64,000 bases of DNA from JAYZDK01 sp964604165 (GTDB lineage: Bacteria; Myxococcota_A; UBA796; CAJQPC01): assembly GCA_964604165.1 (NCBI GenBank), contig CAZRYF010000005.1, forward strand, positions 62,001-126,000, given 5' to 3'. Numbering within the stretch: the stretch's first letter is position 1; every line of letters starts with the position of its first letter. The notes under the pieces were generated by a model. It did no database searches. It worked only from the letters and a program-made list of their open reading frames with translations, and was not told the origin of the DNA. Positions 19,076-26,963 of this stretch are shown here, one piece after another. Both the position numbers and the translations under genes were made by a program.

Positions 19076-20895
19076 GTGGTCACCTTTTTGATGAGGATGT
19101 GGTCCACCACCAGGAAGGCAAGCTCGCTTCGGGCAAACAGGAGCAGCGCATCGCTTGGCGAGGCAGCCAACGGATAGCCGCGTTCCTCGAGGCCAAACAG
19201 GGCCAGGGCGGGGTGTTTTTGGCGTGAACCCCAAGCCTTGAGGAGTCCGTGGAGGCGTGGGTGGCGCTCGGGGCTACAGAGCAGGGGCACACATCGTCCA
19301 TCCGGAGCGACGCATGCTCCAAGATCAGATCGGGCTGCCGGGTGTACAGTCGAGCGGGTCTGGTTCCAGGGGGTGTCAATGGGGGGATCCACCAGCACCT
19401 GGGCTGCATCTTCTGTTGCAATTGCCAGGGAGGGTCGGGAGAAAGGAAGCTTTCCAGTGATCCTCTCGGTGACTTGCCTAAGGGTGTCCGGGTGCTGGGG
19501 GGCGGCGAGAATCGCCCGCTCTCCGAGGTTGGAGTCGGCGCAAGAGAATCGGCCCTGGTGCCACCCCATTGCGGCGCCGGACTCCAGGGCCTCCACGCAA
19601 GCCGCGAACAAGGCGCTGTCATCGCAATGGGCTTCGTGTTCAACGGCGATTCGTGAGGTGTCTGGACGGCTGGTAGGCATGCGAAATCGTCGCCATGCAG
19701 CGGGCCGCATCTGCGCAGCCGTTTGCGCCGCTTGGTTTGCGTCGTAAGCGCGACCGAGAAACGGCCACACACCGCAGGTGACCGGCTGGTTTCGAGAGGT
19801 CGCTCCATACAGCGCTGCCCCCAGGGCGTTGCCTGCATCGCCTGCATCTGGAGGTACAAAGACGGATTCAAAGAGTCCGGAATCCTGGATCCTGCGAATG
19901 AGATCCGGATCCGCCGCAACCTCTCCTCCGATGCAGATCTGTGAGGAGGCCGTGGCTTCCTGAAGTCTCTCGCAGAGGGCGAGAACCCTCTCTGCGATGA
20001 CCTCCTGAAGTGAGGCGGCAAGATCTGCAAGCTCCTGATCTCGTTCTTTGGCAAGTGGTTCTTGACTCTCACCGTTGGGGAGGGACCAGGGCTCTCGAAC
20101 GTCTCTTGGGGGACCAAAGACCGACTCGAATTGCTCTGTCCAGGGCTTGCGGAAGGGGGGGGATTCAAGGCGTTCGAATCGAAACCAGCCCGGTTTGACC
20201 TGGTAGCTTCGGTCGTCGTTCTCCACCAGGATTTCTCGGAGCGCGTCGGCTCTTTTGGGTTTGCCGCACAGGGCGAGGTTGTCCAGAGAGTGTGCCATCT
20301 CGTCTTGGCGAAAACCGAGAAATGTGGCCACCGATCGACGAACAAGGCCCAAGGAGTGCGGATAGGAGAGGTGCTCGCTCGCGACAATGTCCACGCTTGG
20401 GCTTCTCGTGCCCTTTCCAAGGGTGGTGCAAGGCCACTCTCCCTGTCCATCCACGATCAGGATTGCTGCTTCCTGAAACGGGGACGTGAGAAAGGCGTTG
20501 GCCATGTGACCGAGGTGGTGCGGAATGAGCTCCACCAGGTCTGGGTGAAGGTCCAGTTTTGCGCTGATCTCGTTGCGAACCCAGAGCATGGACTCCATCC
20601 ATCGCTTCATGGTTCGAACAAAGGGGGACATCCCACTGGGAATGGCTGCGCCCAGTGTGCAGGAGAAGACGCGACTGAAGCGGCTGTGGGGCTCCTCGTG
20701 GTACACGACCAGGTCGAGGTCCTGGGCGGAAATTCCCCCTTCTCCCAGGCAGTACTCCATGGAGTAGACCGGAACGCTGTTTTCCCCCGATTGGCGGGTG
20801 AACCTCTTCTCCGAGGCGGCTGCTACAAGTCTTCCCCCCACCACCAACGCAGCGGCCGAGTCGCTGTGCATGGCCGATACACCCAGTACGTTCAT
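19072..20895 (-). CDS. NodU/CmcH-family carbamoyltransferase
   Basis: A 607-residue enzyme of the family that transfers carbamoyl from carbamoyl phosphate to hydroxyl groups of sugars or secondary metabolites (NodU, CmcH, TobZ). The start NVLGVSAMHSDSAAALV is typical, as are the histidine motif HHLGHMANAFLTSPF near residue 115 and the IVDGQGEW loop. The C-terminal YrdC-like part is recognisable by SPSDALLLFARSELAFLVV. The segment that usually reads GPRALGNRSILA is here ADSNLGERAILA, so one conserved loop is changed. The ATG at 20895 overlaps the preceding TGA (ATGA). It lies in the same run as the cytochrome oxidase genes upstream and DUF5989/SGNH downstream. The acceptor is unknown. Confidence 0.88.
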   Translation of the reverse strand: MNVLGVSAMHSDSAAALVVGGRLVAAASEKRFTRQSGENSVPVYSMEYCLGEGGISAQDLDLVVYHEEPHSRFSRVFSCTLGAAIPSGMSPFVRTMKRWMESMLWVRNEISAKLDLHPDLVELIPHHLGHMANAFLTSPFQEAAILIVDGQGEWPCTTLGKGTRSPSVDIVASEHLSYPHSLGLVRRSVATFLGFRQDEMAHSLDNLALCGKPKRADALREILVENDDRSYQVKPGWFRFERLESPPFRKPWTEQFESVFGPPRDVREPWSLPNGESQEPLAKERDQELADLAASLQEVIAERVLALCERLQEATASSQICIGGEVAADPDLIRRIQDSGLFESVFVPPDAGDAGNALGAALYGATSRNQPVTCGVWPFLGRAYDANQAAQTAAQMRPAAWRRFRMPTSRPDTSRIAVEHEAHCDDSALFAACVEALESGAAMGWHQGRFSCADSNLGERAILAAPQHPDTLRQVTERITGKLPFSRPSLAIATEDAAQVLVDPPIDTPWNQTRSTVHPAARSDLGACVAPDGRCVPLLCSPERHPRLHGLLKAWGSRQKHPALALFGLEERGYPLAASPSDALLLFARSELAFLVVDHILIKKVTT

Positions 20896-21593
20896 GGCGA
20901 GCCAGAAGATCTGGATTCGACAAGGCAGGCGGTCTCCATAAGCCTTCTCCTGCATGCCCAGGCACCCCCAAACAGGCCAAGGAAATACAAGATCGTGAGG
21001 ATGATTCGCATGGGCACCTCGCCCAACCGGTGGGAGAACCGAAGCCAGCTTTCCCAGGCGCGGCGCAGGCGGGCACGTCGGATCCATCGACTCGCCTCCC
21101 TCGTCGTGCCAGCGCTGGACAAGAGGAATTTGTAGGTCAGTCCCACGTGTCCAAGCTCGTCCTTCTTGGCTTCGAGAAAGACGGACTTCGCCGGGCAGTT
21201 CCCGATTCCGGTCGCATAGGAATTGAACTGATCAAAAACGTCTTTCTCTCCCACATGGGCGTGGGCAAAGAAGGCAGAGTGGGCGTCTGGCCCTTTCTCA
21301 GGGTCCAGGATTGGATCCCGGTGAAGCAGCGGCTTGGGTGGGTGAGAGGGCTCGTACGCGTTGGCTACCCGGTCGAATTCACTGGCGTGGTGGAGCTCTT
21401 CCAGCGTGTGCTGGAGAACCAGGGCGCGAGCCTGCGGCTCGTCGATGGTTTCAAGTGCGTGAAGAAGCTGCCATGCACTGTCGGCTTCCATGACAGAAAA
21501 GTACTTGAGGCGCGAAGCCATTCTTCGTGCGAAGGGCCGCCATGTCAGGGGGACAAGAATCCTTGTGAGGAGGTTTCGCGGCCAGTTCGTCAT
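20892..21593 (-). CDS. Ferritin-like di-iron protein with C-terminal membrane segment
   Basis: A 233-residue protein that I cannot assign to a named family. It is mostly helical with candidate iron-ligand motifs of the ferritin-like fold: VMEADSAW, LEELHHASEF and KKDELGHVGL, giving Glu and ExxH pairs at spacings expected for a four-helix di-iron site. The C-terminal part has a hydrophobic segment (RIILTILYFLGLFGGAWAC) that may anchor it to the membrane. It overlaps the cytochrome gene upstream and the carbamoyltransferase gene downstream by ATGA, so it is made with them. An oxygenase or oxidase role is plausible but not shown; it could also be a structural ferritin-like protein. Confidence 0.65.
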   Translation of the reverse strand: MTNWPRNLLTRILVPLTWRPFARRMASRLKYFSVMEADSAWQLLHALETIDEPQARALVLQHTLEELHHASEFDRVANAYEPSHPPKPLLHRDPILDPEKGPDAHSAFFAHAHVGEKDVFDQFNSYATGIGNCPAKSVFLEAKKDELGHVGLTYKFLLSSAGTTREASRWIRRARLRRAWESWLRFSHRLGEVPMRIILTILYFLGLFGGAWACRRRLMETACLVESRSSGSP

Positions 21594-22615
21594 TGCGTCT
21601 CGGTAGAATTCTCCGGAATGGTGGGGGGGGAGATGGGGCCGGTGTCTGCCTCCATTTCCGCCTTTTGCCTGGCGGCACCAGGGGTGCCCTTCAGTGCGGT
21701 GAGCGAGTTCACAAAGTGTGCGATCGCCCAGATTTCCTTTGAGCTCAAGGTCTCCGACCAGGCGGGCATCGCCGTGCCGGGAATCCCAATTCCAACGATC
21801 TGTGCCAGGGTGGCCAGATCTCTTGCCTTCCTGAGCTTACGGTAGGAAAAATCGGGGGGCACGATCATGAGTGGCTGTTCGCAGCGGCCGTATCGGCAGA
21901 CCTGGTCCCCGTCGTTGCAGTCGTTGTTCGTACTGCACGTTGGATCCCCCGAAATGGGGATGCTGTACGATTTGCTTTCCTTTGGTTTTGAACGCCACCG
22001 GTTGGGACGAAAGTCTGACTTGAACGACATCCCGAGCTTCTCCCGGTCCGCATTGGTGGCTGCACGGGTCTGGTAGGCTGGGTGGCATGCTGAGCACTCT
22101 GCGACGCTGTGGTAGAGGGTCTCACCTTGCGCAATGGCCTCTTCGCTATCGGCCCAGGGGTCATCTCCGGGGCTGTAGGGTTCGCCCACCTCCGAGTCTG
22201 GATCCCGCCAGCCCTCTCCCTCTGGAGAAAAGGTCTTGAGGTACTGAACCAACGGAGAAATGACCTCGTCTGGAAGCTCCCATTCCAACATCGCGGTCCC
22301 GTGCAGTCCTCCGCGAAGAAGCCCCTCAATCGCCGCATCTGTTGGCAGGTACTCAGTAGAGGTCCCCGTGAACTTGTATGTGGCGGTGCGTAGATCCCGT
22401 GGTGGAGGAGAGAGGTCGGTGGAGGACCGGCCCCGACCATCACCGTCAGCTCCGTGACAGGAAATGCAGTAGTAGGAGTACGCTGACTTCCCCTCGTTGA
22501 GAGTGGCGGCGGATACGGTCTCACCCCCCAGAACCTGTGGTTCAGTAAACGCGGGCTCGCAGCCCATGAGGGCGGAGAGAAGCAGAGAAGAAAGGAATGG
22601 AGTCTTTGAGGTCAA
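21590..22615 (-). CDS. Diheme cytochrome c lipoprotein with Cys-rich insert
   Basis: A 341-residue periplasmic electron carrier. A lipoprotein signal ends at Cys19 (SALMGC). Two c-type haem motifs are present, CISCH at 50-54 and CSACH at 174-178, each followed by a candidate Met ligand in GTAMLEW and GTAMPAW. Between the second haem and its Met lies a small four-cysteine insert (CSTNNDCNDGDQVCRYGRC), a disulfide-type module. Its place right after the oxidase genes suggests it feeds electrons to the oxidase. The start is taken at TTG 22615, which forms TTGA with the upstream stop behind GGAGAG and gives a normal signal peptide; an upstream in-frame ATG at 22678 would not. Confidence 0.85.
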   Translation of the reverse strand: MTSKTPFLSSLLLSALMGCEPAFTEPQVLGGETVSAATLNEGKSAYSYYCISCHGADGDGRGRSSTDLSPPPRDLRTATYKFTGTSTEYLPTDAAIEGLLRGGLHGTAMLEWELPDEVISPLVQYLKTFSPEGEGWRDPDSEVGEPYSPGDDPWADSEEAIAQGETLYHSVAECSACHPAYQTRAATNADREKLGMSFKSDFRPNRWRSKPKESKSYSIPISGDPTCSTNNDCNDGDQVCRYGRCEQPLMIVPPDFSYRKLRKARDLATLAQIVGIGIPGTAMPAWSETLSSKEIWAIAHFVNSLTALKGTPGAARQKAEMEADTGPISPPTIPENSTETQ

Positions 22616-22848
22616 TGGAGCTCTCCATGAGTTGATCTCGAAAGTTGAACAGGAGCATTGTGGGCCTGGTAGAGCCACCGCCAGAACACCCCCAGGATCA
22701 GCAGGGGGAGTCCAAGCATGAAGCCAGTCGCGGCGAGATAGCCAAGCGCCTCATTGCCCGAGAGGATTCCGGCGCAGTTGGGGCAGGCCAAAGCGGTGCT
22801 CGCCAGGCAAGCCGATAGGCTCAAAAGAGTTGCCGTTCGCGCTACCAC
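22612..22848 (-). CDS. Small membrane protein with CxxC, unknown
   Basis: A 78-residue protein with a possible N-terminal signal ending near ALAC, a CPNC motif just after it, and one clear hydrophobic span (LAATGFMLGLPLLILGVFWRW). The GTG at 22848 overlaps the end of the second subunit III gene by seven bases. Its position within the oxidase unit suggests an accessory or assembly role, perhaps metal or haem handling through CxxC, but nothing in the sequence proves this. Confidence 0.6.
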   Translation of the reverse strand: MVARTATLLSLSACLASTALACPNCAGILSGNEALGYLAATGFMLGLPLLILGVFWRWLYQAHNAPVQLSRSTHGELH

Positions 22849-23432
22849 AGGTAGACCAGGGCGTAGAGGGGAGGCCAAACAAGCACCACGAAGGTCCAGT
22901 ACATTCGGCCTGCACGAAGACGATCCAGGGACGCGGTAGAGGCCGGGTCGGCGAGGGTCAGCTTGTGGATGCGCGTGAACACCACCAAGGCGGCGATGAC
23001 GTGCAGTCCGTGGCAGCCAACGAGGGAGTAGAAGAGCGAACCATACAGGCTGGAAGAAGTTGTGAGCCCGTGGTGGAGGAGGCGACCCCACTCCACACCC
23101 TGAATCAGGACAAAGACCGTCCCTAGTACCAACGAGATTCGTCGAAGGGAGGACGCGATCTTGTGACGCCCCTGAAAGGACTCTGAAACGCTTCGCCAGA
23201 GAAGGCCGCCGCTGGCGAGGAGGATCGCGGTGTTGACAGCAGTGGCGACGACCGGAAGACGTGGCTGGTCAAGTGGAGGCCAGATGCCGGCCTGGGCCCG
23301 CAACACCACGTAGGCGCTGATCAGCCCGCAAAAGAGCATCGCCTCCGAAATCAGAAACAGCGCACAGCCCAGCACGACGTTGGGAATTGTCGGCGAGGGA
23401 CGGCTGGTTTCGAGGGTCATGGTGGTGCTCAC
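22842..23432 (-). CDS. Second heme-copper oxidase subunit III-like protein
   Basis: A 196-residue membrane protein of the cytochrome c oxidase subunit III family: five predicted hydrophobic spans, with the family features FLISEAMLFCGLISAYVVLR, FVLIQGVEWG and GCHGLHVIAALVVF. It resembles the subunit III at 23730-24299 but is clearly diverged. The GTG at 23432 overlaps the subunit IV stop as GTGA; an in-frame ATG four codons later is the alternative. Two subunit III-like proteins flanking subunit IV in one operon is uncommon. Confidence 0.85.
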   Translation of the reverse strand: MSTTMTLETSRPSPTIPNVVLGCALFLISEAMLFCGLISAYVVLRAQAGIWPPLDQPRLPVVATAVNTAILLASGGLLWRSVSESFQGRHKIASSLRRISLVLGTVFVLIQGVEWGRLLHHGLTTSSSLYGSLFYSLVGCHGLHVIAALVVFTRIHKLTLADPASTASLDRLRAGRMYWTFVVLVWPPLYALVYLW

Positions 23433-23722
23433 TGGAGGGGATCTCCGCCAAAGACATAGACGATGTCGGGAATCAGTCCGACGTAGAGAACCAGGAGAGC
23501 CATCACGCAGCCGACGAGAAGCACCTTGATGGAGCGCTGCTCCAGCGTCACGTGCATAAAGCGCGAGATCACCAGCCAAGCCTTCATGAAGGCAATCAGG
23601 AAGACAAAGGCAATGGACCAGATGTTGGTGGAGATCGCGGTGGCCACCAACGACAGCCCAAATGCGACGGACAGCACCATCCAGACTTGGACATAGCTTA
23701 GAGAAGAATGGGAGTCAGACAT
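23429..23722 (-). CDS. Cytochrome c oxidase subunit IV-type protein
   Basis: A 97-residue protein with three hydrophobic spans matching the short bacterial subunit IV (CtaF/CyoD-like) architecture; FLIAFMKAWLVISRFMHV is the recognisable core, where a Lys in the second helix is typical. It sits seven bases after subunit III and overlaps the next gene by GTGA. It probably stabilises the oxidase rather than taking part in catalysis. Confidence 0.85.
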   Translation of the reverse strand: MSDSHSSLSYVQVWMVLSVAFGLSLVATAISTNIWSIAFVFLIAFMKAWLVISRFMHVTLEQRSIKVLLVGCVMALLVLYVGLIPDIVYVFGGDPLQ

Positions 23723-23729
23723 AGAGCCC

Positions 23730-24299
23730 TCAACTTGCCAGGTAGAGAAGGGGGAAAAGGAAGATCCAGACCACGTCCACGAGGTGCCAGTACAGCCCCA
23801 CGTTTTCGACCCACTCAGGACTCTTTTGGGAAGGGGTCTTCCAGGCCACGACGGCGATGGCGGTCATTCCTCCCACGACATGCAGCGCGTGGAGTCCGGT
23901 CAGGATGTAATAGAAAGACCAGAAGAGCCCGGTCATGGGGGTGTACCCGGCGTGGATTTCGTGGGAGTACTCGAAGGCCTTGATGCAGAGGAACGCGAGC
24001 CCGCCTCCGACCGTGAAGAAGAGAAGCCGCGCGCTCTTCTTGAAGTCTCCTTTGGCTGCCGCCTCGTGGGCTAGTACCGCCGAGAGGCTGCTGGTCAGCA
24101 AGACCATGGTGTTGATGGCACCGGCTGCGGCCATGGTGTGGGCGGCCTCAGCGCTCCACTCGGGGTGGCGCATTCTCATGAGCAGGTAGACGGTCACAAG
24201 GCCGCCGAAGATGACGACTTCGGAACCAAGGAACCACCACATTCCCAAGCGGCCTGTGGGGGTCTCTGTGGCGGTGCGGCGAATGGCAAGAGTGGACAT
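23730..24299 (-). CDS. Cytochrome c oxidase subunit III
   Basis: A 189-residue integral membrane subunit of the heme-copper oxidase. The motifs WWFLGSEVVIFGGLV near the N-terminus, LCIKAFEYSHEI in the middle and GLHALHVVGGMTAI followed by GLYWHLVDVVWIFLFPLLYL at the end are characteristic. It is the short five-helix form common in caa3-type enzymes. It follows subunit I by six bases. Confidence 0.93.
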   Translation of the reverse strand: MSTLAIRRTATETPTGRLGMWWFLGSEVVIFGGLVTVYLLMRMRHPEWSAEAAHTMAAAGAINTMVLLTSSLSAVLAHEAAAKGDFKKSARLLFFTVGGGLAFLCIKAFEYSHEIHAGYTPMTGLFWSFYYILTGLHALHVVGGMTAIAVVAWKTPSQKSPEWVENVGLYWHLVDVVWIFLFPLLYLAS

Positions 24300-24305
24300 G
24301 GCGGA

Positions 24306-26021
24306 TCATTTCCCCGCTTGTTGGTGGGTTTTATCGGCACCAAGTGGTTGGTCCTGGGCCTCGTCGCTCTGCCAGACGGGGACAAAGTCAGGGCCGTCGC
24401 CTGGTGGGCTGTAGGTGTAGGGGCCTCGGTAGCTTGCGGGCCGCTCGGTGAAGTTCCCATGGGGGGGCGGTGAGGCCGCAAGCCACTCCATGGTGGTCGC
24501 GTTCCAGGGGTTTTTCCCTGCTTCTTCCCCCCGCCTCATGGACAGGAAGAGGTTGATGACGAACGGGATCTGGAACACGAGAAGAGCTGCCGTCGCTACG
24601 GTCGCGATCGCTTGGAGGCTCTCTGGTTCGCCCTGGAGAAAGTCGTAGGCTGTCGGGACAGAGATGCGGCGGTGGTGGCCGAGAAGGCCCAGCCGAAAGA
24701 GGGGTATGAAGATGGCGTTGAAGCTGATGAAGGTGCCCAGGAAGTGGATCGTGCCCAGGCGCTCATCCAGCTTTCGTCCGAACATCTTCGGGTACCAGTG
24801 GTAGATGCCGGCGAAGGTCCCGAAGAAGGTGATGGGGACCAGGGTGTAGTGAAAGTGCGCCACCACGAAGTAGCTGTCGTGAATGTAGATGTCGGCAGCG
24901 GCCGACCCGTTGAGGATCCCGGTCACCCCGCCGATGAAGAACAGGGAGATGAAGCCCAGCGCGAATTGCATCGCGGTGGTGAATCGAATGGAGCCCTTCC
25001 AGAGAGTCGCCACGAAGGCAAACATGGAGACCGCAAAGGGCACGGAGATCAGAATTGTGGTCAGGCTGAAGGGGGCGGCCAGGCGCGGATCGATGCCGCT
25101 TACGAACTGGTGATGGGCCCAGACCACAAAGCTCAACACCCCTGCGATGATCGTTGACCAGACCACGTGGCGGAAAGCGAACAGGGCCTTTCGTGAGTTC
25201 GCGCAGATGACCTCTCCCATGATTCCGAGGGCTGGCAAGAGCAGCACATAGACCTCGGGGTGTCCAAAGAACCAGAACAGGTGCTGGAAGAGGAGCGGGT
25301 CTCCCCCGAGCGAGTTGGCGTAGAAGCCGGTACCAATGGTGCGATCCAGTAAGAGCATGACCGCCCCGCCGATCAGCGGCCCCACGCTGACCATGAACAC
25401 AATGCTGGCGATGACAATCTGCCAGACGACGAAGGGCCAATCCCAGATGCGCATCCCTTCAGCCCGGAGGTTGATCGCCGTGGTGATGAAGTTGATGCCG
25501 CCCATCAGAAACGCGATCAGCTCCAGCGCGACCGCGAGAATCCACAGGTTCACACCCCAGTTCACGCCGCTGAAGACCGCGTCTGCTGAGAGTGGCGGGT
25601 AGGACGTCCACCCACCGGCGGCTGCACCGCCCGGCACAAAAAAGGAGACGATCAGGACCACCGAGCTCACCAGGAAGATCCAATAGGACATCATGTTGAG
25701 GGTGGGAAAGGCCATGTCGTCGGTGCCGATCATCAGTGGGATCAGGAGGTTTCCGAATCCTGCCACCAAGAGCGGCATGGCGACCCAGAAGACCATGATC
25801 GAGCCGTGCATGGTGACGTACGCGTTGTACTCGTGGGGCGAGAGGGCTCCCACCAACGGCAAGGGGTCGCCGGGCCAGGCAAGCTGCAGCCGCATGCCAT
25901 AGGCCAAGAGGCCGCCGATCACGGCCATGACAAGGCCCGTGAACATGTACTGCTTGGCGATCACCTTGTGATCGGTCGAAAAGACGTGTGTGCGAAGAAA
26001 GCCCTGTGGTTGGTGCATCAT
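24306..26021 (-). CDS. ctaD: Cytochrome c oxidase subunit I
   Basis: Catalytic subunit (571 residues) of an A-family heme-copper oxidase, which reduces O2 to water and pumps protons across the inner membrane. Key features are the N-terminal STDHKVIAKQYM, the haem a ligand region YVTMHGSIMVFW, the CuB/His-Tyr motif FFGHPEVYVLLLP (with the Glu of family A1), WAHHQFVSG, and the haem ligand pair in YFVVAHFHYTL. About twelve helices are expected, with a Pro-rich soluble tail. The ATGATG start at 26021 overlaps the subunit II stop. Assembly factors (heme A synthase, Sco, Cox11) are not in the window. Confidence 0.95.
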   Translation of the reverse strand: MMHQPQGFLRTHVFSTDHKVIAKQYMFTGLVMAVIGGLLAYGMRLQLAWPGDPLPLVGALSPHEYNAYVTMHGSIMVFWVAMPLLVAGFGNLLIPLMIGTDDMAFPTLNMMSYWIFLVSSVVLIVSFFVPGGAAAGGWTSYPPLSADAVFSGVNWGVNLWILAVALELIAFLMGGINFITTAINLRAEGMRIWDWPFVVWQIVIASIVFMVSVGPLIGGAVMLLLDRTIGTGFYANSLGGDPLLFQHLFWFFGHPEVYVLLLPALGIMGEVICANSRKALFAFRHVVWSTIIAGVLSFVVWAHHQFVSGIDPRLAAPFSLTTILISVPFAVSMFAFVATLWKGSIRFTTAMQFALGFISLFFIGGVTGILNGSAAADIYIHDSYFVVAHFHYTLVPITFFGTFAGIYHWYPKMFGRKLDERLGTIHFLGTFISFNAIFIPLFRLGLLGHHRRISVPTAYDFLQGEPESLQAIATVATAALLVFQIPFVINLFLSMRRGEEAGKNPWNATTMEWLAASPPPHGNFTERPASYRGPYTYSPPGDGPDFVPVWQSDEAQDQPLGADKTHQQAGK

Positions 26022-26719
26022 GAACTCTCGTCATTTGCGGCGAGCAGGGTCTGCTGGCCGGATGTGTTTTTTGCCCAGTCTTCGAATGTCTCCGCGGACT
26101 GAACCACGAGCTCCGCGCGCATCACCGTGTGAGAGGCGCCGCAGATTTCTGCGCAGGCGATTTCGTATGTGCCTTCCTCGGTGGCCTCGAACCAGCCGGG
26201 GATAGACCGCCCCGGTACTGCGTCCTGCTTGAGCCTCAGCTCCCGAACGAAGAAGGAGTGAAGCACGTCCTTTGATTCCAGTTGAAACCGAACCACCTGG
26301 TCCTTGGGGACGTGCAGTTCAGAGACCGTGGCGAAGTCATCTTCGGTGCCCAGGACTCCGTCTTCCCCTGCATAGGTGAAGTCCCAAGCGAATTGTCGGG
26401 CCGTTATCCGCACGAGCAGATCGTGCTCTGGAATGTCGATCTTGACCTCGTCCCACACCGCGTTACTGCGGATGTCGATCACCATGTCGCAAAGAAACAC
26501 CAGCCCGACCGGTACATAGATCCATGCGAGGGACTTTCGGGTCACTCCAGGCATCCAGGTCGCGCGGGTTTTGTCCTTGCGGCGAAAGGCGACGATTGCG
26601 TACAGCAGCAGACCTTCGCACAGCACCAGCCAAGCGAAAGCCAACCACCAGATAAGAAGAATGATGCCGTCGATTTCCATCCCGGAGGAGGAGACAACGG
26701 CAGGAAGGTCTGCGGGCAT
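26018..26719 (-). CDS. ctaC: Cytochrome c oxidase subunit II (CuA-binding)
   Basis: A 233-residue subunit with two N-terminal membrane helices and a periplasmic cupredoxin domain. The complete CuA site reads CAEICGASHTVM (Cys, Glu, Cys, His, Met), with the upstream His in DVLHSFFV. No fused cytochrome c domain is present, so a separate carrier is needed; the diheme cytochrome downstream is a candidate. The ATG at 26719 is preferred because AGGAGA lies nine bases upstream and because the predicted sigma-54 transcript begins near 26750, leaving no room for the alternative ATG at 26749. It is the first gene of the eleven-gene unit. Confidence 0.94.
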   Translation of the reverse strand: MPADLPAVVSSSGMEIDGIILLIWWLAFAWLVLCEGLLLYAIVAFRRKDKTRATWMPGVTRKSLAWIYVPVGLVFLCDMVIDIRSNAVWDEVKIDIPEHDLLVRITARQFAWDFTYAGEDGVLGTEDDFATVSELHVPKDQVVRFQLESKDVLHSFFVRELRLKQDAVPGRSIPGWFEATEEGTYEIACAEICGASHTVMRAELVVQSAETFEDWAKNTSGQQTLLAANDESS

Positions 26720-26760
26720 GAAACAGTTCTCCTGATTCTGCGAATTCATTCCGCCTATGC

Positions 26761-26775
26761 GCAATGGTCGTGCCA
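26761..26775 (-). promoter_or_regulatory. Sigma-54 (-24/-12) promoter for the cytochrome oxidase unit
   Basis: On the minus strand the sequence reads TGGCACGACCATTGC, a full match to TGGCACR-N4-TTGC with the GG and GC elements 12 bases apart. Transcription should begin near 26750, about 30 bases upstream of the subunit II start at 26719. The match is better than that of the boxB promoter. Sigma-54 transcription needs an enhancer-binding activator such as the one encoded at 12813-14291. Confidence 0.75.
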
Positions 26776-26963
26776 ACTTGGAGGGAACGGTAGAACGCTG
26801 GTTTCCGGGCCCTTTCTTGGCGCAGCGGACAAACAGAGGGCGTGTGTGCCCAGGTTTTGGGGGTGGGCGGGCCAAATGACCCAGGCCGGGTTCGGTGATA
26901 CCGCTCAAATCCTGATCCGGGAGAGCCTCTCTTGGGGCATGGATCTTGCTCTCCACTGTGTCC

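Noticed and set aside
14487..26815. GGGCCCTTT near both sigma-54 promoters as a shared activator site
   Set aside because: The orientation and distance differ and the core is a GC-rich palindrome that could occur by chance.
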